Assembly: GCA_020746105.1 (NCBI GenBank)
Contig: CM036626.1
Span: forward strand, 19,395,001 to 19,459,000
Reading direction: 5' to 3'
DNA length: 64,000 nt
Source: Trogon surrucura
Taxonomy: Eukaryota > Chordata > Aves > Trogoniformes > Trogonidae
Part shown: positions 49,801 through 61,615 of the stretch, in pieces
Position numbering within the stretch: the stretch's first letter is position 1
How the letters are laid out: every line of letters starts with the position of its first letter
The notes under the pieces: generated by a model
Databases searched by the model: none
The model's input: the letters and a program-made list of their open reading frames with translations, nothing else
What the model was told of the DNA's origin: nothing
Made by a program: the position numbers and the translations under genes

Positions 49801-52800
49801 CTACTGATGTGCTCTCCATTGCATTTCATTGCTAGCGTATCCTTCATTTTTACAGGCAAGTTGATCAACTCTCGTACCTTTAAGGGGCAGAAAAGATAGA
49901 TGCAGACAAAGTCCTTGAACTCCAACAAAGAGAATTTTATTCTGCTAATGCTCAGTAATTCCTCTTTCTTTTGTCTTGTCAGCCATGTGGCAAGAGACCT
50001 CCTGCTTCTTTCTCCTCTAACAACTTGTCTTACTTAGAGTGTCTCCACTCTCGATTACCATGCAAAACAGGCAGTGTCCTAAAATAGTATCAAATAAGCA
50101 AACTCAACCTGAAAGAACAGGGAATGCTCCTCAGCAATTTCTGTGGATTTCATCTGTGTGCATGAAACTCCATCTGAATGGAGTGAAGAAATGTTTGTTC
50201 GTATTTCTAACATTTCTATCATTTATAAAAATCATTCATGCCTTCTTCTATTTTATGAGATATGAAGCATTTAGTAAATTTATGAGAAGAAACCTTTTTT
50301 CTTTTTTTCCCCCAACCTAACAGGACAGGGCTGCATTAGATCATATGAAATTGAAATGCATTAGCTGTTAGCCAAAATGAATTTTCATATAAATGAATAT
50401 TGTTATTGTGTTTTAATAAAGCAATAGCATTTATGGAATTATGTAGACATCAATCACTTGAAGGTGTCTTGGAACAATTATTGACTTCATGCATCATCTG
50501 CTTCTTCACTCCAAAATTTGTTGCACTCTTCATAAATACCATATATCAGTGAGCCATAAAACACATTTTAAAACCTTCTAGCCCACCACAGACACTGCTG
50601 TTAGAAAAAGCCCCCTGAGCCCGTGACATCCTAATACGTGTCTATGTAATTAGAATTTTGACATATGCAAAGAGTTGTAAAATAGATAAAAGAGTATGTA
50701 TTGTAAGTAGAAGTTTTAAAGCTCCGAGCAGATGGTTCGTTTGTGAAAGAGGTAGGGAAAGCGCCAAGAAATGACAAACAGATGGCTTAGGTGTGAAGGA
50801 CAGGCAGGGAAAATTGGAAGAGTTGAGGATGTAATGGACAACTCTCTGGATTTTTGCACATTCTAAGTGAATCACGAGGCTCGAATAGAAGGTTAAATAT
50901 TTCACGTTTTTCTATTTGCATTTATATAAATGTGGAAAATGTCCAGCAATAAAGCCTGATATTTACAACCAAGGCAAGTCGTGCTTCATAGGCTTTAGGG
51001 ATACAAAGTCTGTTCAAAATGCAGGTATCACTTGAGTGATGGCACTTGTAGCCCAAGTCTTACGTGTGGGCTGAATTGTCTTAATTCAAACAGAAATATT
51101 CAAAAGTTTAGCAAAGCCATATCGACACTATTTAGAGGTGCCTGAAAAAGTCTTAGTAACCTATTAAATGAATCCATGTTTGCCAGCTGCTGCTCCTTTC
51201 TTGTCTACTACCTGTTGTGTGAGCAGTGTGCTGAGTGAATTCAGTTCAGATTTAGGTCATTTAATGCCAAAACCATGACCAAAAAGGAATCTCATTTGGG
51301 CAGAAAGATCAGATCTTACAGTGCTCATTTTTTGAAGCAATGTCAAGTCTTAAACCAGGAGCAGATTAAAATGCTGACGCTCTTAAATCTATCCTTGAGC
51401 CTAATTTTCTGTTGCATTTTGGCTGTCTCATATTTGCCAGGCAATCTTGAAAAACACATCATCAGCTGCAAAGTAAAAGAATTTCTGCAAACAAATGGGC
51501 AAAAGATCACTTTTAGTAATCAAATTTCCTAAGAATTGTGAAAGTACAAAGGTTTTGAGAGTGCTCTTGGATCAGTTTCGGCGTGAAAACTTGATCAATG
51601 TAGTGAAGAGCGATACTTATCAACCCTCTCGCACAAGTCAGTTTTGTCAGCAGGTGTTCATTCTGAAAATGGGAACCGAAACCAGGAAAACCTTAAGCAT
51701 AGTCAAATAAATGTTCTCATTTCACAGCAATGGCTAGTGCCCAACTGAGAAAAAATAAACATAGGCATCACAAAATGATCTTCTGTATAGCTTTGGGAAA
51801 ACTTGAGTGAAGAGATTTGTCAATGCTCTGGAGAAAGATTTCAGGGAATACTCTGGAGAAAAAATAAAGGCAAAACAGAGACTTCAAGTCCTCTTGGAAA
51901 GTGTGTACTTCCCATCTAGCTGGATTGAAAATCTCCCCACAGCAAGCTAGCCCATTAGATGGTAATAATGTGCCTTGATGTTTGCTGGTGGCCAAGTATT
52001 CACAAGTGTTTAAAGCTACTGTAAGGCACTACATGTTTTTAAAAAATCTGACTTTTCCTGCACTTAGAGGAAAAAGATAAAGTCTATTCAGCAGAGACGA
52101 CTAAAAGGCCACCGCCCTTCTGCTGACAGAGAATTAAAATATTCCTAAGTATCTTATTTTTGTAAATTACACAATCAATATTCTTTTCTCTTACTACAAA
52201 AAGCTATTTACATTTGGAAGGGCACTTGTATGCTTATGAAAAGTGAACTTCTGCAAAGCAACTATCACATAGGAAACTTTTTTCAGGTTTACCTGAAGTG
52301 TGCCTCAAACCTTTAATTGGTAAAATAAAACCGAACACAATCATTATTTTTGCATTGCATAGATTCTTGCGTAGTAATAATAAAAATGGAATTAGTAGCT
52401 GTGCACAATGTACATACCATGTTAGTGAGGGAAACACTGGAGTACTAATAAAAAGCTGGTCTCTGCTAGCTACTGCAGCATTATAGAAAGTCTTGGCGTT
52501 GTTTATTACAACTATTCAAAAGCCTAGTGGAACAGAGAATCAAACCAGAGTCTTACTACAGTCTCCTGTAGTAAATATTATTGAAAAGAACAACTCCCTA
52601 TGCTTCTCTTTGAGGAGTTCCCATAAACCAGTTGAAAGCAATTCTAGTTTTTCTGCCTTACAAAGCCCCAGGAGTTCTTCCAACTCTAACCTGTAGGGCA
52701 ATCTTCCTGGCGAGTTACACAGACCATCTATATTCTGAACTGCATCTGCATTTATTTTGCTTACTGGATCACCTCTTTAATCCCTGATAAACTTTTTCTC

Positions 52801-55033
52801 ACCAAGCTTGTTCCTTGGTACGTGCCTCTCTGCCTGGTTAATTCTGTCTCTCCATTTCCCAGCAGTAGCCAGCGCTCCCAGCTGTCACTCCTCTTTATGG
52901 GGACAATCCCTTCTCCTGCCAACTTCTCCCTGATTTTCCTACTCAAATGTCTCTATTGCTCTGCTCTCCATTCCTATGGTACTACAATTTGCTATCACGC
53001 AACTTAATTCCCATCATCGATCCGCGATTTTTTGGTAGGATGTGGGTAAATGTAAATTTTTTTTTGCCTGGAGAGGAGCTGTGTATTTGAGGTACACATT
53101 ATTCTCAGAAGGATAAATATATTTGACTTCCTTTTTTTTTTTTTTATGGCTAAGAGAGAGACTGTTACTTATGAATTTTTTTTTATCTCACTCCTGTATT
53201 CTAGGCTATCCTGGTTCTTCTTGATTTCTTTTATCTGCTAGGTATCACACCGCACCAGCTGTCCAAAGGAGATGAATTTTAGTAGGGCTGTTTGTGCTAT
53301 GACAGCTAAGGTTGTGTCAGAGAAGTATTACAAATTACATCCTTCAAAAGTTTCTAGTAGCCATAAACATTTGCTCTAAAAATGTGTGTAGAGTTTTGTT
53401 GGGGGTATTATTTTGAGGTTTATGAATCTAGGTGTAATTATATAAGTAATTACGAATAATGTGCAAATAAAAAGTATTGTTATATTCTAAATGTGTAACA
53501 GAAACAATACAAATGTATAATAAATATGCATGTAACTACAGATTACTGTTATTTCAGTGGGGGGATTGCTCTTATGTAAAAATATTGTCTGAAAAACAAA
53601 CAGCATATCTCTTTTGGGATACGCATTTTCTGAATAATTTTGGAGCCTAAAAACTATATTTAAATACAACTAAGCCTCAAAACTAAAACAGAAGCTCATT
53701 TCTGCTAGTGTCTATACGTGTTTTTGAGCTACCAGAAACACCTTAGAACAAAGACAAAGATAAGAATCGCAGTGAGTTAGAGGTGGCTCTGCCACACCAG
53801 GACAAGCCCTGACCAGTTACAGTGCAGGTGAGTTGCCAGAGCAAAGCAGGAGAGAGAACAGAAACTTTCTCATGAGTGTTTGATAGTCATATTAATTTTT
53901 TTTTGGGGTTCTGTCAGGGCTGTGGCAAAATCATAGTAAATTTTGTTTTGCTCTGTTCTCCTCTGTGAGGATAAAAACCTTAAGCTCATTCCAGCATTGA
54001 AGGTTGTGCCCTCATTTACACTGAAGTCAATGATTTCCTCAGATGACTTCAGATTTATAGTGCCCTGAGTGGCAGAAGAATTTGACCCATGATTTTTTTT
54101 TTTTACAATAGTTACATTTTCTTGCATAGCTTTCCTTCTGAAAACTCACTTTACTCAGCCATCAGTATTCACACTTCAAAGGCTTATTTCCATCAAGTTC
54201 CATCAATGACCTTTAGAAATTGGTCCCTTCAAATAATAAAAAAGACCTCAATTACAACAACATCTGCCTCCATCCAGCCCTTTATTTGCCTCAGAGAAAG
54301 AACGGAATGATGATTAAGTTAATGGGTAGGTCATTTTCATTTTTCACATTTACCACGTAAGTGGCTCCATGAATCACCATTTATCCGGAGCCCAATCGTG
54401 GAAGGCAGTGGCAAAACATCCATTGACTCCATAGGCTCTTTCCCTGCACACTTCAGAGAGGGGAAGTGGAGTGCCGGCATTAATCAACCTTTACAACCCA
54501 TACCATAATATATTTGTCTTTTCTTAGTCCTGAAACAGAAACACCACTGTCCTCAGGCTCCCGTTGTCCATTGGCCACCTCAGCTCTTTCTATGGGCACT
54601 CCGTCAGGCAGCACCACAGCCTTACGTGGCCACTTGCATACAGTAAGCTGGCTATTTTGCTCCCTTAGGTGGGCTAAACCGGAGTGAAATGACAGCAGAA
54701 GAGAATAACTTCTCTACCAACTTATTCTTTTTCATTAGTCCGACGCAAATATATAAACCATAGCGTTACATCCAGTGATGGAGTGAGACGTTACGATGTC
54801 CCTTTTCATGTACCTGTCGTGCTGCAGAGGATGTGTAAAATATAGGATGTGTATAGTGTAAAAGAGGATGCATAGAAGTTACAGAAAGAGATGAAACCAG
54901 GCTAGTTTTGGATTTGGAAAGGAATGCAACTTCAGTTAGGAGAGAAAACCATGAGGGTAGAGTGAGCCCCAACTAGTCACCACTGCAGCAGCTTACCTCT
55001 TCTTGGGGCTTCTGAAAACCTCCCGACTCATCC
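46869..55033. other. Unique noncoding DNA with one enhancer-like segment
   Basis: No gene, RNA gene or clear transposon. A-rich tract at about 47147-47169 and T-rich tracts near 53130-53146 and 54092-54104. The segment 48600-48920 is listed separately. Degenerate ancient-repeat motifs appear near 48445-48590 and 54005-54095 (TTACACTGAAGTCAATG). The remaining open frames look random. Confidence 0.5.
48600..48920. promoter_or_regulatory. Conserved-looking AT-rich segment, enhancer-like
   Basis: The segment packs GTAATTAAAAG, TTAATCAATTAC and CCATTTGCATGCC (octamer-like) within about 110 bases and has almost no CpG or simple repeat except one A run. A 94-codon frame (48633-48917, plus) spans it, a combination often seen in long conserved noncoding elements. 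Coding function is possible but no family is recognised. The call rests on texture only. Confidence 0.2.
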
Positions 55034-55090
55034 ATCACAGAATGTCAGGGCTTGGAAGGGACCTCGAAAGATCATCTCGTCCAATTTTAT
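55034..55090 (-). mobile_element. Short CR1 3' fragment
   Basis: On the plus strand it reads ATCACAGAATGTCAGGGCTT and then GGAAGGGACCTCGAAAGATC, the reverse complement of a CR1 3' end, close to copy 1. It loses similarity after the CGTCCAATTTT block, so it is a truncated copy of about 55 bases or has diverged beyond recognition. Confidence 0.8.
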
Positions 55091-55227
55091 CCATGTCTTT
55101 GCAGAGTTGTTTCAAAGGGTTCAATTCTCTGACGTTACTTGGCTTTGCTGCTCTGTTCTTGGACTTCCTCGACGTAACGCTGCGAAGCTCCCTGTGTATA
55201 CACACGCATTTATATATGAAGTTATTT

Positions 55228-55550
55228 ATATCTAAGTATGTGTGTATATATACATATACAGGTTGTATATGTGTGTATATATATGCATATATATATACAC
55301 ACATACAGGTTGTATATGTATGTATTCATATGTACATGTGTGTACATATATATACACAGGTTGTATATGTATATATAAATATGTATATGTGTATATATAT
55401 ACATATACAGGTTGTATGTGTGTATATGTATGTATATGTGTGTATATATACATACAGGTTGTATATGTATATGTACTTATGTGTATATATATATATATAT
55501 ACACATACAGGTTGTATATGTACATATACACATACATATACAGGTTGAGA
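55228..55550. repeat. Quasi-palindromic TA/TG minisatellite
   Basis: The core CAGGTTG recurs with GGTTG at 55261, 55308, 55359, 55410, 55457, 55510 and 55543, spacings of 47, 51, 51, 47, 53 and 33. Each core is flanked by ACATATAC or ACATAC on the left and GTATATGT on the right, which are complementary arms around an AGGTT loop. Between cores lie TATATA/TGTGTA runs. Several frames on both strands remain open across the array because the units lack stops; these encode Tyr/Ile/Cys repeats and are not genes. Confidence 0.9.
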
Positions 55551-57548
55551 TTGAAAACATAGGTTGAGTCAAACCCACCACATTTTAAAAAGGAACAGAA
55601 GCTTTTTGCAAATGAAGGTCAAAGGAATTAGATTATCAGAGAAAAAGAAAATAGGCTCCTGCTCGTACGTTAAAAAGCAAATAAAATATCACTATGTACA
55701 CCACCAGTGTGATTTGCTTTCTGATACATCACATATTAAAAAAAAAGAGAGGGAGCAGAACAAGTTGTTGCAGTGCTGGAGATGACACTGAAACTTTAAA
55801 TGACTGAGAGTGCGCTGCAACGAGCTGAACCGTGTGGGAAGGAAATATGCTCAAGGCAGAGCTCTCTTCGGAGCAGAAACTCATTATGGTGAGAGGCTGT
55901 TTGACCATTCCATGTGTTGACAAAGTTAAAAAGATCAAGATCATTAGACTGAGTAAGTAGTCGAGATTTACAAGAAATGGAACAGTAACATGAAAAAAAA
56001 ATAGAGATGGCGGTTTTTATTTGAACTGACAAATTACATTTATTATTCAAACACTATAACCATCAACTGGCTTAACATCAGACGGAGCCTGAAAAGATGA
56101 GATATAAAAAGAACTTAAACACAAGGCTGGAGAGAACAATATGATCAGCATAAGGGCAATAAAAAAAAACAGCCCAGAAAGTTGTATTCTGAAAAAATTC
56201 CTACAGTCTATAGAGAAGACACAAACTGGGCTGAATGTCATTGACTTGAGTGTCATGAAGAAGAAGCCACGTAGTGTTCGTGCATTTGGTGAGACACAAA
56301 GCCACCTGTGCCACAAAGCAAAGAGAGGGACACAGAAGATGAAGTGCCTTTACAGTGAACATGCTGCCTGGGCTGGGGAAACGACAACAGAAACACCCTC
56401 AACAAAGAAATACAGAAGCTGCAGTATTCAGCTGTGCATAAATGCGTCCTCAGAAAAATGTCCCTTCATCCTTAGAGTTTTGGGTCCACACATATGTACA
56501 CACACACACATAGGTGTGCATATATACACACATTTTTTTCCTAATAGCAGAAATTTGACCTGTGTCCCCTGACAGCAAAAATAATTCAGTATCATGCTGG
56601 AATATATCAGCCGTAAAAGCAACACGTCTGGGGATGTGATAAGGTACACAATCCTAAGCAAAATTTAATTTCTAGAGAGAATCTTTCTGCTTAAGCTGCT
56701 TTTCCTTATCCTTCAAGGATATGGCATGTATTCATCTGAAGATAACATATATCAATTTTAAGTCACATTTATGAACTTCATTGAAAAGCCAGGACTCCTC
56801 TGAGTTATTAAACCATTAGAGGCCTCTGTCACTTTTAATGTCAAGGTTAATAATCAAAAAATTAAAGCAGTCGAAGTTAGAACTGCAGCAGCAAAAATGC
56901 AATGTTGCCACCCATTTAGTAAGATTCAAGAACAATCTTAGATGGCTTTTGATGTGAAAACTTCATTGAACTCTTTGTAATTAATAAGTAGCTGCTGGGA
57001 AGGGAACTTAAAACATTGTTCATGGTGCTATCAAAAGGAAGTTTTTTGATTCTTCTTTCCTAAGGAAATTTATCTTGCATTTCATTTAAATAGATTAACC
57101 ATCCTCCATCCCTTCGATTTACCTGAGTTTCTTTACATTAGGAGTCTGAACGTGCTTCCAACATCAGAAGTGCCTCATCAAGAGCAGTGAAGCATTTGCA
57201 CTTGTACTATTAACAGCTGCTTTGGTCCTGACAAACTCTGAAACTAGATAGTACAAAGTCTCTGAGCAAAAACATCCCCTACACCTGGCTCGTTTTTGAC
57301 TTACAGGCTTGTCAGGACAGAGGGAGAGCGCCAGCAGAATAATCCTGGTGCAGGACCATGCCTTGAGGTGATGTTTGCTCCCACGTTGGACCCACTTCCC
57401 TGTGAAATCCTCGGGGTTGGGCCACTTCACATCCAGGGAATAAGCTTCTTGGGTTGGTTGTCCCAAGTCCTGGGAAGAAGAGAGAAATTTGAGTTCTCTT
57501 TGACTTCCACGGAGATGCAATTTCACTTTTTTTTTATTTATTTTTCAG
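55551..57548. other. Unique noncoding DNA, no gene seen
   Basis: AT-rich sequence containing a CA/TA microsatellite and a 143-codon frame (56141-56572) that runs into that microsatellite and shows no recognised family. No RNA gene seen. Confidence 0.5.
56487..56532. repeat. CA/TA microsatellite
   Basis: CACACATATGTACACACACA followed by a TAGGTGTGCATATATACACA segment: an interrupted dinucleotide repeat related in composition to the minisatellite 1 kb upstream. Confidence 0.8.
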
Positions 57549-57643
57549 ATATTCATAGCTTCAAGTACACCTATAAGAACTATGACTTACCGAATTTTGT
57601 TTCTGGAAGCAGTCGAGAAGAAGGATCCTTTGTTTTAGGCTAA
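57549..57643 (+). other. Possible 3'-terminal coding exon
   Basis: A strong acceptor precedes the interval: a long T-rich tract from 57527 ending TTATTTTTCAG at 57548. From there one frame reads about thirty codons, IHSFKYTYKNYDLP then NFVSGSSREEGSFVLG, to a TAA at 57641-57643; the first codon would take one base from an upstream exon. The composition looks protein-like. AATAAA motifs follow at about 58026 and 58531. I do not recognise the peptide and see no matching upstream exon, so it may be chance or an alternative last exon of a gene whose other exons lie outside the window. Confidence 0.2.
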
Positions 57644-58509
57644 TTTCCACCTGGCATTTTCTGCCTCCCTCCCCGTTTTGAGGAGGGTCATCAGCCAGAT
57701 ACTTATAACTCAGTTGAGTAATGTTAAGTCAATATTGCTGAATCACTGCTGCCTTGTTTTGTTAAATTCTGAATTTGGGCATCCTTAATTAGTTTCCTTA
57801 TCGAAACTAACAGAATTATTCATGTGCTGATATGTGTGTCTGAGCATTTTGCTGTTTAAACTTATTTTTAAGCAGCTAGCCAACAGCTGGAGTTAACAGT
57901 ACATGAAAAGTTATAATTTAACCTTTCCAGTAACTCTTAGCCTCCTGAATTTTTGCAGTTGGATTTGAATCATCCAGACACGGCTGCTCTAAGTGGAAGC
58001 TCTTCTGGGGAAACTTGATAAAAATAATAAAGAAAAAAGTAAAATCTTCTACAATTATATGGAAAAATATATATATAAGTTATTTTTAATAGGCAGTGGA
58101 AAGTTAACATTTGCTGTAAAAACATTTCCTGAAGAAACATTTTCCTGGAGGAGAAATGTGTTGAAACTCATTCAAGAACTCTCGCTGGCAACTTCACTGA
58201 ATTCTATCGCTGTTTCTATTTTGGGATGGTTTGTGAAGGATTTATCTGGTCTGTGAAAAGCTAAAGGATGGTGTTGAACGTTGTATGATGATGCAGTGAA
58301 TTCAGCCTTCGTGTCACCTTTCAAATTTGTGCGCTGTGGCCCTTTTTCAGTTTTATGATTGGATGCTGCGTAATAAACATCCCTGTACAACAGCGCAAAC
58401 CAACTTCTAACTCCAATGTGAAGCAGATAACGTGCATGTAGGCACGGCAGTATTTGTGTGATAATTTCCTAGAAACAACCTACTCGAATTAACTTCTCAT
58501 TCTATTAGC

Positions 58510-58536
58510 TTGCTATTGCTGAAAGATAGCAATAAA
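58510..58536 (+). terminator. Small hairpin overlapping an AATAAA
   Basis: TTGCTAT (58510-58516) and ATAGCAA (58526-58532) form a perfect 7-bp stem with a nine-base loop; the AATAAA at 58531-58536 overlaps the stem. It could be a polyadenylation signal if the candidate exon at 57549 is real. Otherwise it is a chance motif. Confidence 0.15.
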
Positions 58537-61534
58537 ATGTTGTAAAAGTCACTCCCTCGATGCGTATTGTTTCTCTATAGTAAAATACCGTGATTTATTA
58601 TTTTTATTTCCCGTCGCCTGTTGGGTTTTTTTGTTTTGTTGTGGGTTTGGTTTTGTTTTTTTCCCCTCTGGAGGAATAGCTGATTAGTCTCACTTCAGGC
58701 AGTTTCAACCGGAAAGAGAGGAACAGCAAAAACAAGCTAGGCAAAACCACTACAGGAGCTATTTTGCGCTCGCTGTTATTTGAAAGAGCTCTTCAGCCAC
58801 TGTGCTGTTAAATTCCACTGGGTTCCGCTGGAAGAAAGAGAACGCTGCAGGCGAGGCACCGAGGAATTAACTTGAGGGGTTTTTTTTGGCTGTGTCTCTC
58901 TCCTTTTTTGGAAAATTTTTTTAGATGAAACCCTTGTTGTAGCCTAAAATAAGTCTCATACTTGAGAAACACAGCAGCAAATCTTATTTACTGTGTGGCG
59001 GTGAGAAGTCTGTTTCTCAGGCATCCTGAGAAAATGGGATTCCGCTTGTATGGTTAAGATGAGAAGTGAAGATGATGCTGCTGGAGGAAGGGCATCTTCT
59101 TCCTGCTTGATACACTGGTTAATGTCTGTGCTGGCAAGCAAAGCTCAGGAAGAGGTCTCACAAAAAAAAAGTGGTGCTGAAGACTTGCTGATCCCATTAG
59201 TCCCATTTTGGTGGCCACGCAACGAATGCTCCACCTCCCCGTGGCTGAACCACATAGGCACATTCCTGGAGGATATCTTCCAGAAGGGGGTGCTTTGAGA
59301 TGGCAACCGAAGTGCAATAAGGAGAGACAACCGGGAGGTAATGCAGATGGTACTCATTTTGGTGAAGAGGTGAAAATAACAACACAAGGAATGATTCGGT
59401 TGCTCCTGATGCGATGAGAGCAGTGCGGCACTGGCAGCAGAAACAGGTCTGCTGCACGGTCCTTTTCTTCCAAGTGAAGTGAGAGTTCCACGTAACCAAA
59501 AAAATATAAAGTGACACCTGCAAGGAAAATGCTGCATACCTTTGCAAGGTCCCCAGGTGAGACTGGTGTGGAACCCTTCAGGTGAGGGGCCTGGGATAGG
59601 TGTCGTGGGCTACAGGCTGGTTTGGGAGGAGCTCAGCGTGGAGGTACAACATCCCCAACCTGCATCTGCAGGAACCTTGCATGGATTGCCACAGAGAAGA
59701 GCAAGAGAGCCATGTGCCATTATCTCAGCACCAGACTGCTCCTCCTGACGCTCTGTTGTTACAACCTTGCTTTTGTGTGAGGCTGTGGAAGAGAAAATGA
59801 TCTAAGTTACTTCTATTTCTTCAACAAAGCTCATTCAGGGAAAAAAAACTGATAGCAAAACAGAACAAAACCAAGTCCTCTTCCCAAAACCTCAAAATAA
59901 GGCAACTGTAGGGATAAAATCTTCGTGTTGTCTACTATAATTCACAATAATTACATATATTATTGGCTTATTTTAATCATCTTTAGACACACTAGAATAA
60001 TATTTTCCTTTCAAATTCAACAGAACGTACAGTTTTAGATTACTTATAGTTATGAAAGGAATTACACGATGTGATGTGCCGGCGGGAGACAGGATATGGC
60101 AACCCAGGAGACCTTTTCCCACTTCTATTCCTCTTTTCAGTGTTCCTGTGTTCCTACTTACAAGGTTGGTATAATAAAAGTAGTACTCATAACATGCAAT
60201 ATATTTTTCCAGATTACTGTAATAGTGCCAGAAGTATAACCAATGAATAATCATCATAAAATATATGTAAAGGTGATCACAAATCTCACTGATGCAGAAC
60301 AGGAAGAATTTATTTTCAAAGCGTTGCTAATGACTTTCTGCCTGCCCCTTTGGAAATTGCTTTGAGCTTAGTACTATCCCTTGGAAATCCAATTCATAAA
60401 TTCACAAGCAGCATGAAATTCCAGTAGGAAATAAAACACTTCTATTCAAATGTATTACAGCATGTTAATGCTGCTCCTTAGAACATAAACTGCAGTAAAC
60501 ACTGCACTGAAGTACAAGCCAGGAGTCACCTTACTTCATGGGTTTGAAAAGTTTCTGGGTTCAAAGCCCAAAAGCTCAGCACACAGACAACTCACAGGCT
60601 GTGAGGAAAACGGATGCGGATGATGTTCTGTGGAGAACACAAAGGGAAAGAGGCGCCCCCGTGAGCAGAGCATCCCTTCCCTGCCTCGAGGAATCGACCC
60701 GGGGATTTGCTGCTTCGGGGAGCTGCAGGGACCGGCGTGATGCTTCCAACCCACTGCCAAAAAAAGCAATATGTAGAGAGCAGGTGCTGCAGCCTGGTGC
60801 TTTGGCAACAGCGCTGTGTCGTTCAGCAGCTGTTGATAAGTGATATTTTTTTTATGGGAGCTCTCGCAGAAGCATTTCTCCAAGCGGCTGATTCTCATGA
60901 CTGCCTCTGCTCTCATTTCACTCTGAGCGCACTCAACTGATCCGACCTGCCTGGAGGGCAACAGAAAGTTGCTGAATTTCTAAGTATTGCCACTAAATGC
61001 ATACTGGTTGCAGCTGGACTCAGGAAATACCTGGTAGTCTCCTTGTATCATATCCTCCATAGCTCTGCTGAATGCTTTTTGCTCAGCATGGAAAAGGCTT
61101 CTCATACTACCCAGCATTGCCAGGGCTGATTTTCTTCCTCAAGTCAAGAGCTACTCACTACTCCCTTTTCCTCTTCTCTTTTTAAGGGAAACTGATAAAT
61201 ATTCCTAGAGAAAAAATACATATCTGTGAGAGAAAAAACAGAGAGCTCAGCTAGTAACTGATGGTTGTGATGGGTGCTGAGGGTGCCTGGGAGTTCCCAT
61301 CCTGCATCCCAAGGGGCACATCATCATGCAGGGACTCCACCGAGCACTGGTGTGAATCCACTGGTGACACAGCAACGGAGTGAAATGGTGCCTCTTCCAA
61401 AAAAAAAAAAAAATCCCTTCTTTGCAAATCAGAGTAATTACCTTTGAAAAAAAAGATTAATTAACTGCAGCTCCTGCAGGTCCTGGGGAATGGGAGGTTG
61501 TCAAGCCCAGTTCAGTTCTTGAGAGGAGAAGTGA

Positions 61535-61615
61535 AAGACCAACCACCCGGAACGGCATCGCCAGGGAAGGCTCCGGCGCGGCAGACGTGTCTTTCGTGGG
61601 AAACCTCACGTCTCT
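61535..61615. other. CpG-dense patch
   Basis: About nine CpGs in some 65-80 bases (CCGGAACGGCATCGCC, TCCGGCGCGGCAGACG, CTTTCGTGGG, CTCACGTC), in a GC-richer stretch of an otherwise AT-rich region. No TATA box or recognised exon adjoins it. Confidence 0.4.

Noticed and set aside
55228..55550. CRISPR-like array
   Set aside because: Spacing is irregular, spacers are themselves TA/TG repeats, and the host is a vertebrate; it is a minisatellite.
55003..55562. Long overlapping open frames on both strands with [13 protein letters not shown] repeats
   Set aside because: Produced by a stop-free tandem repeat; both strands and several frames are open at once.
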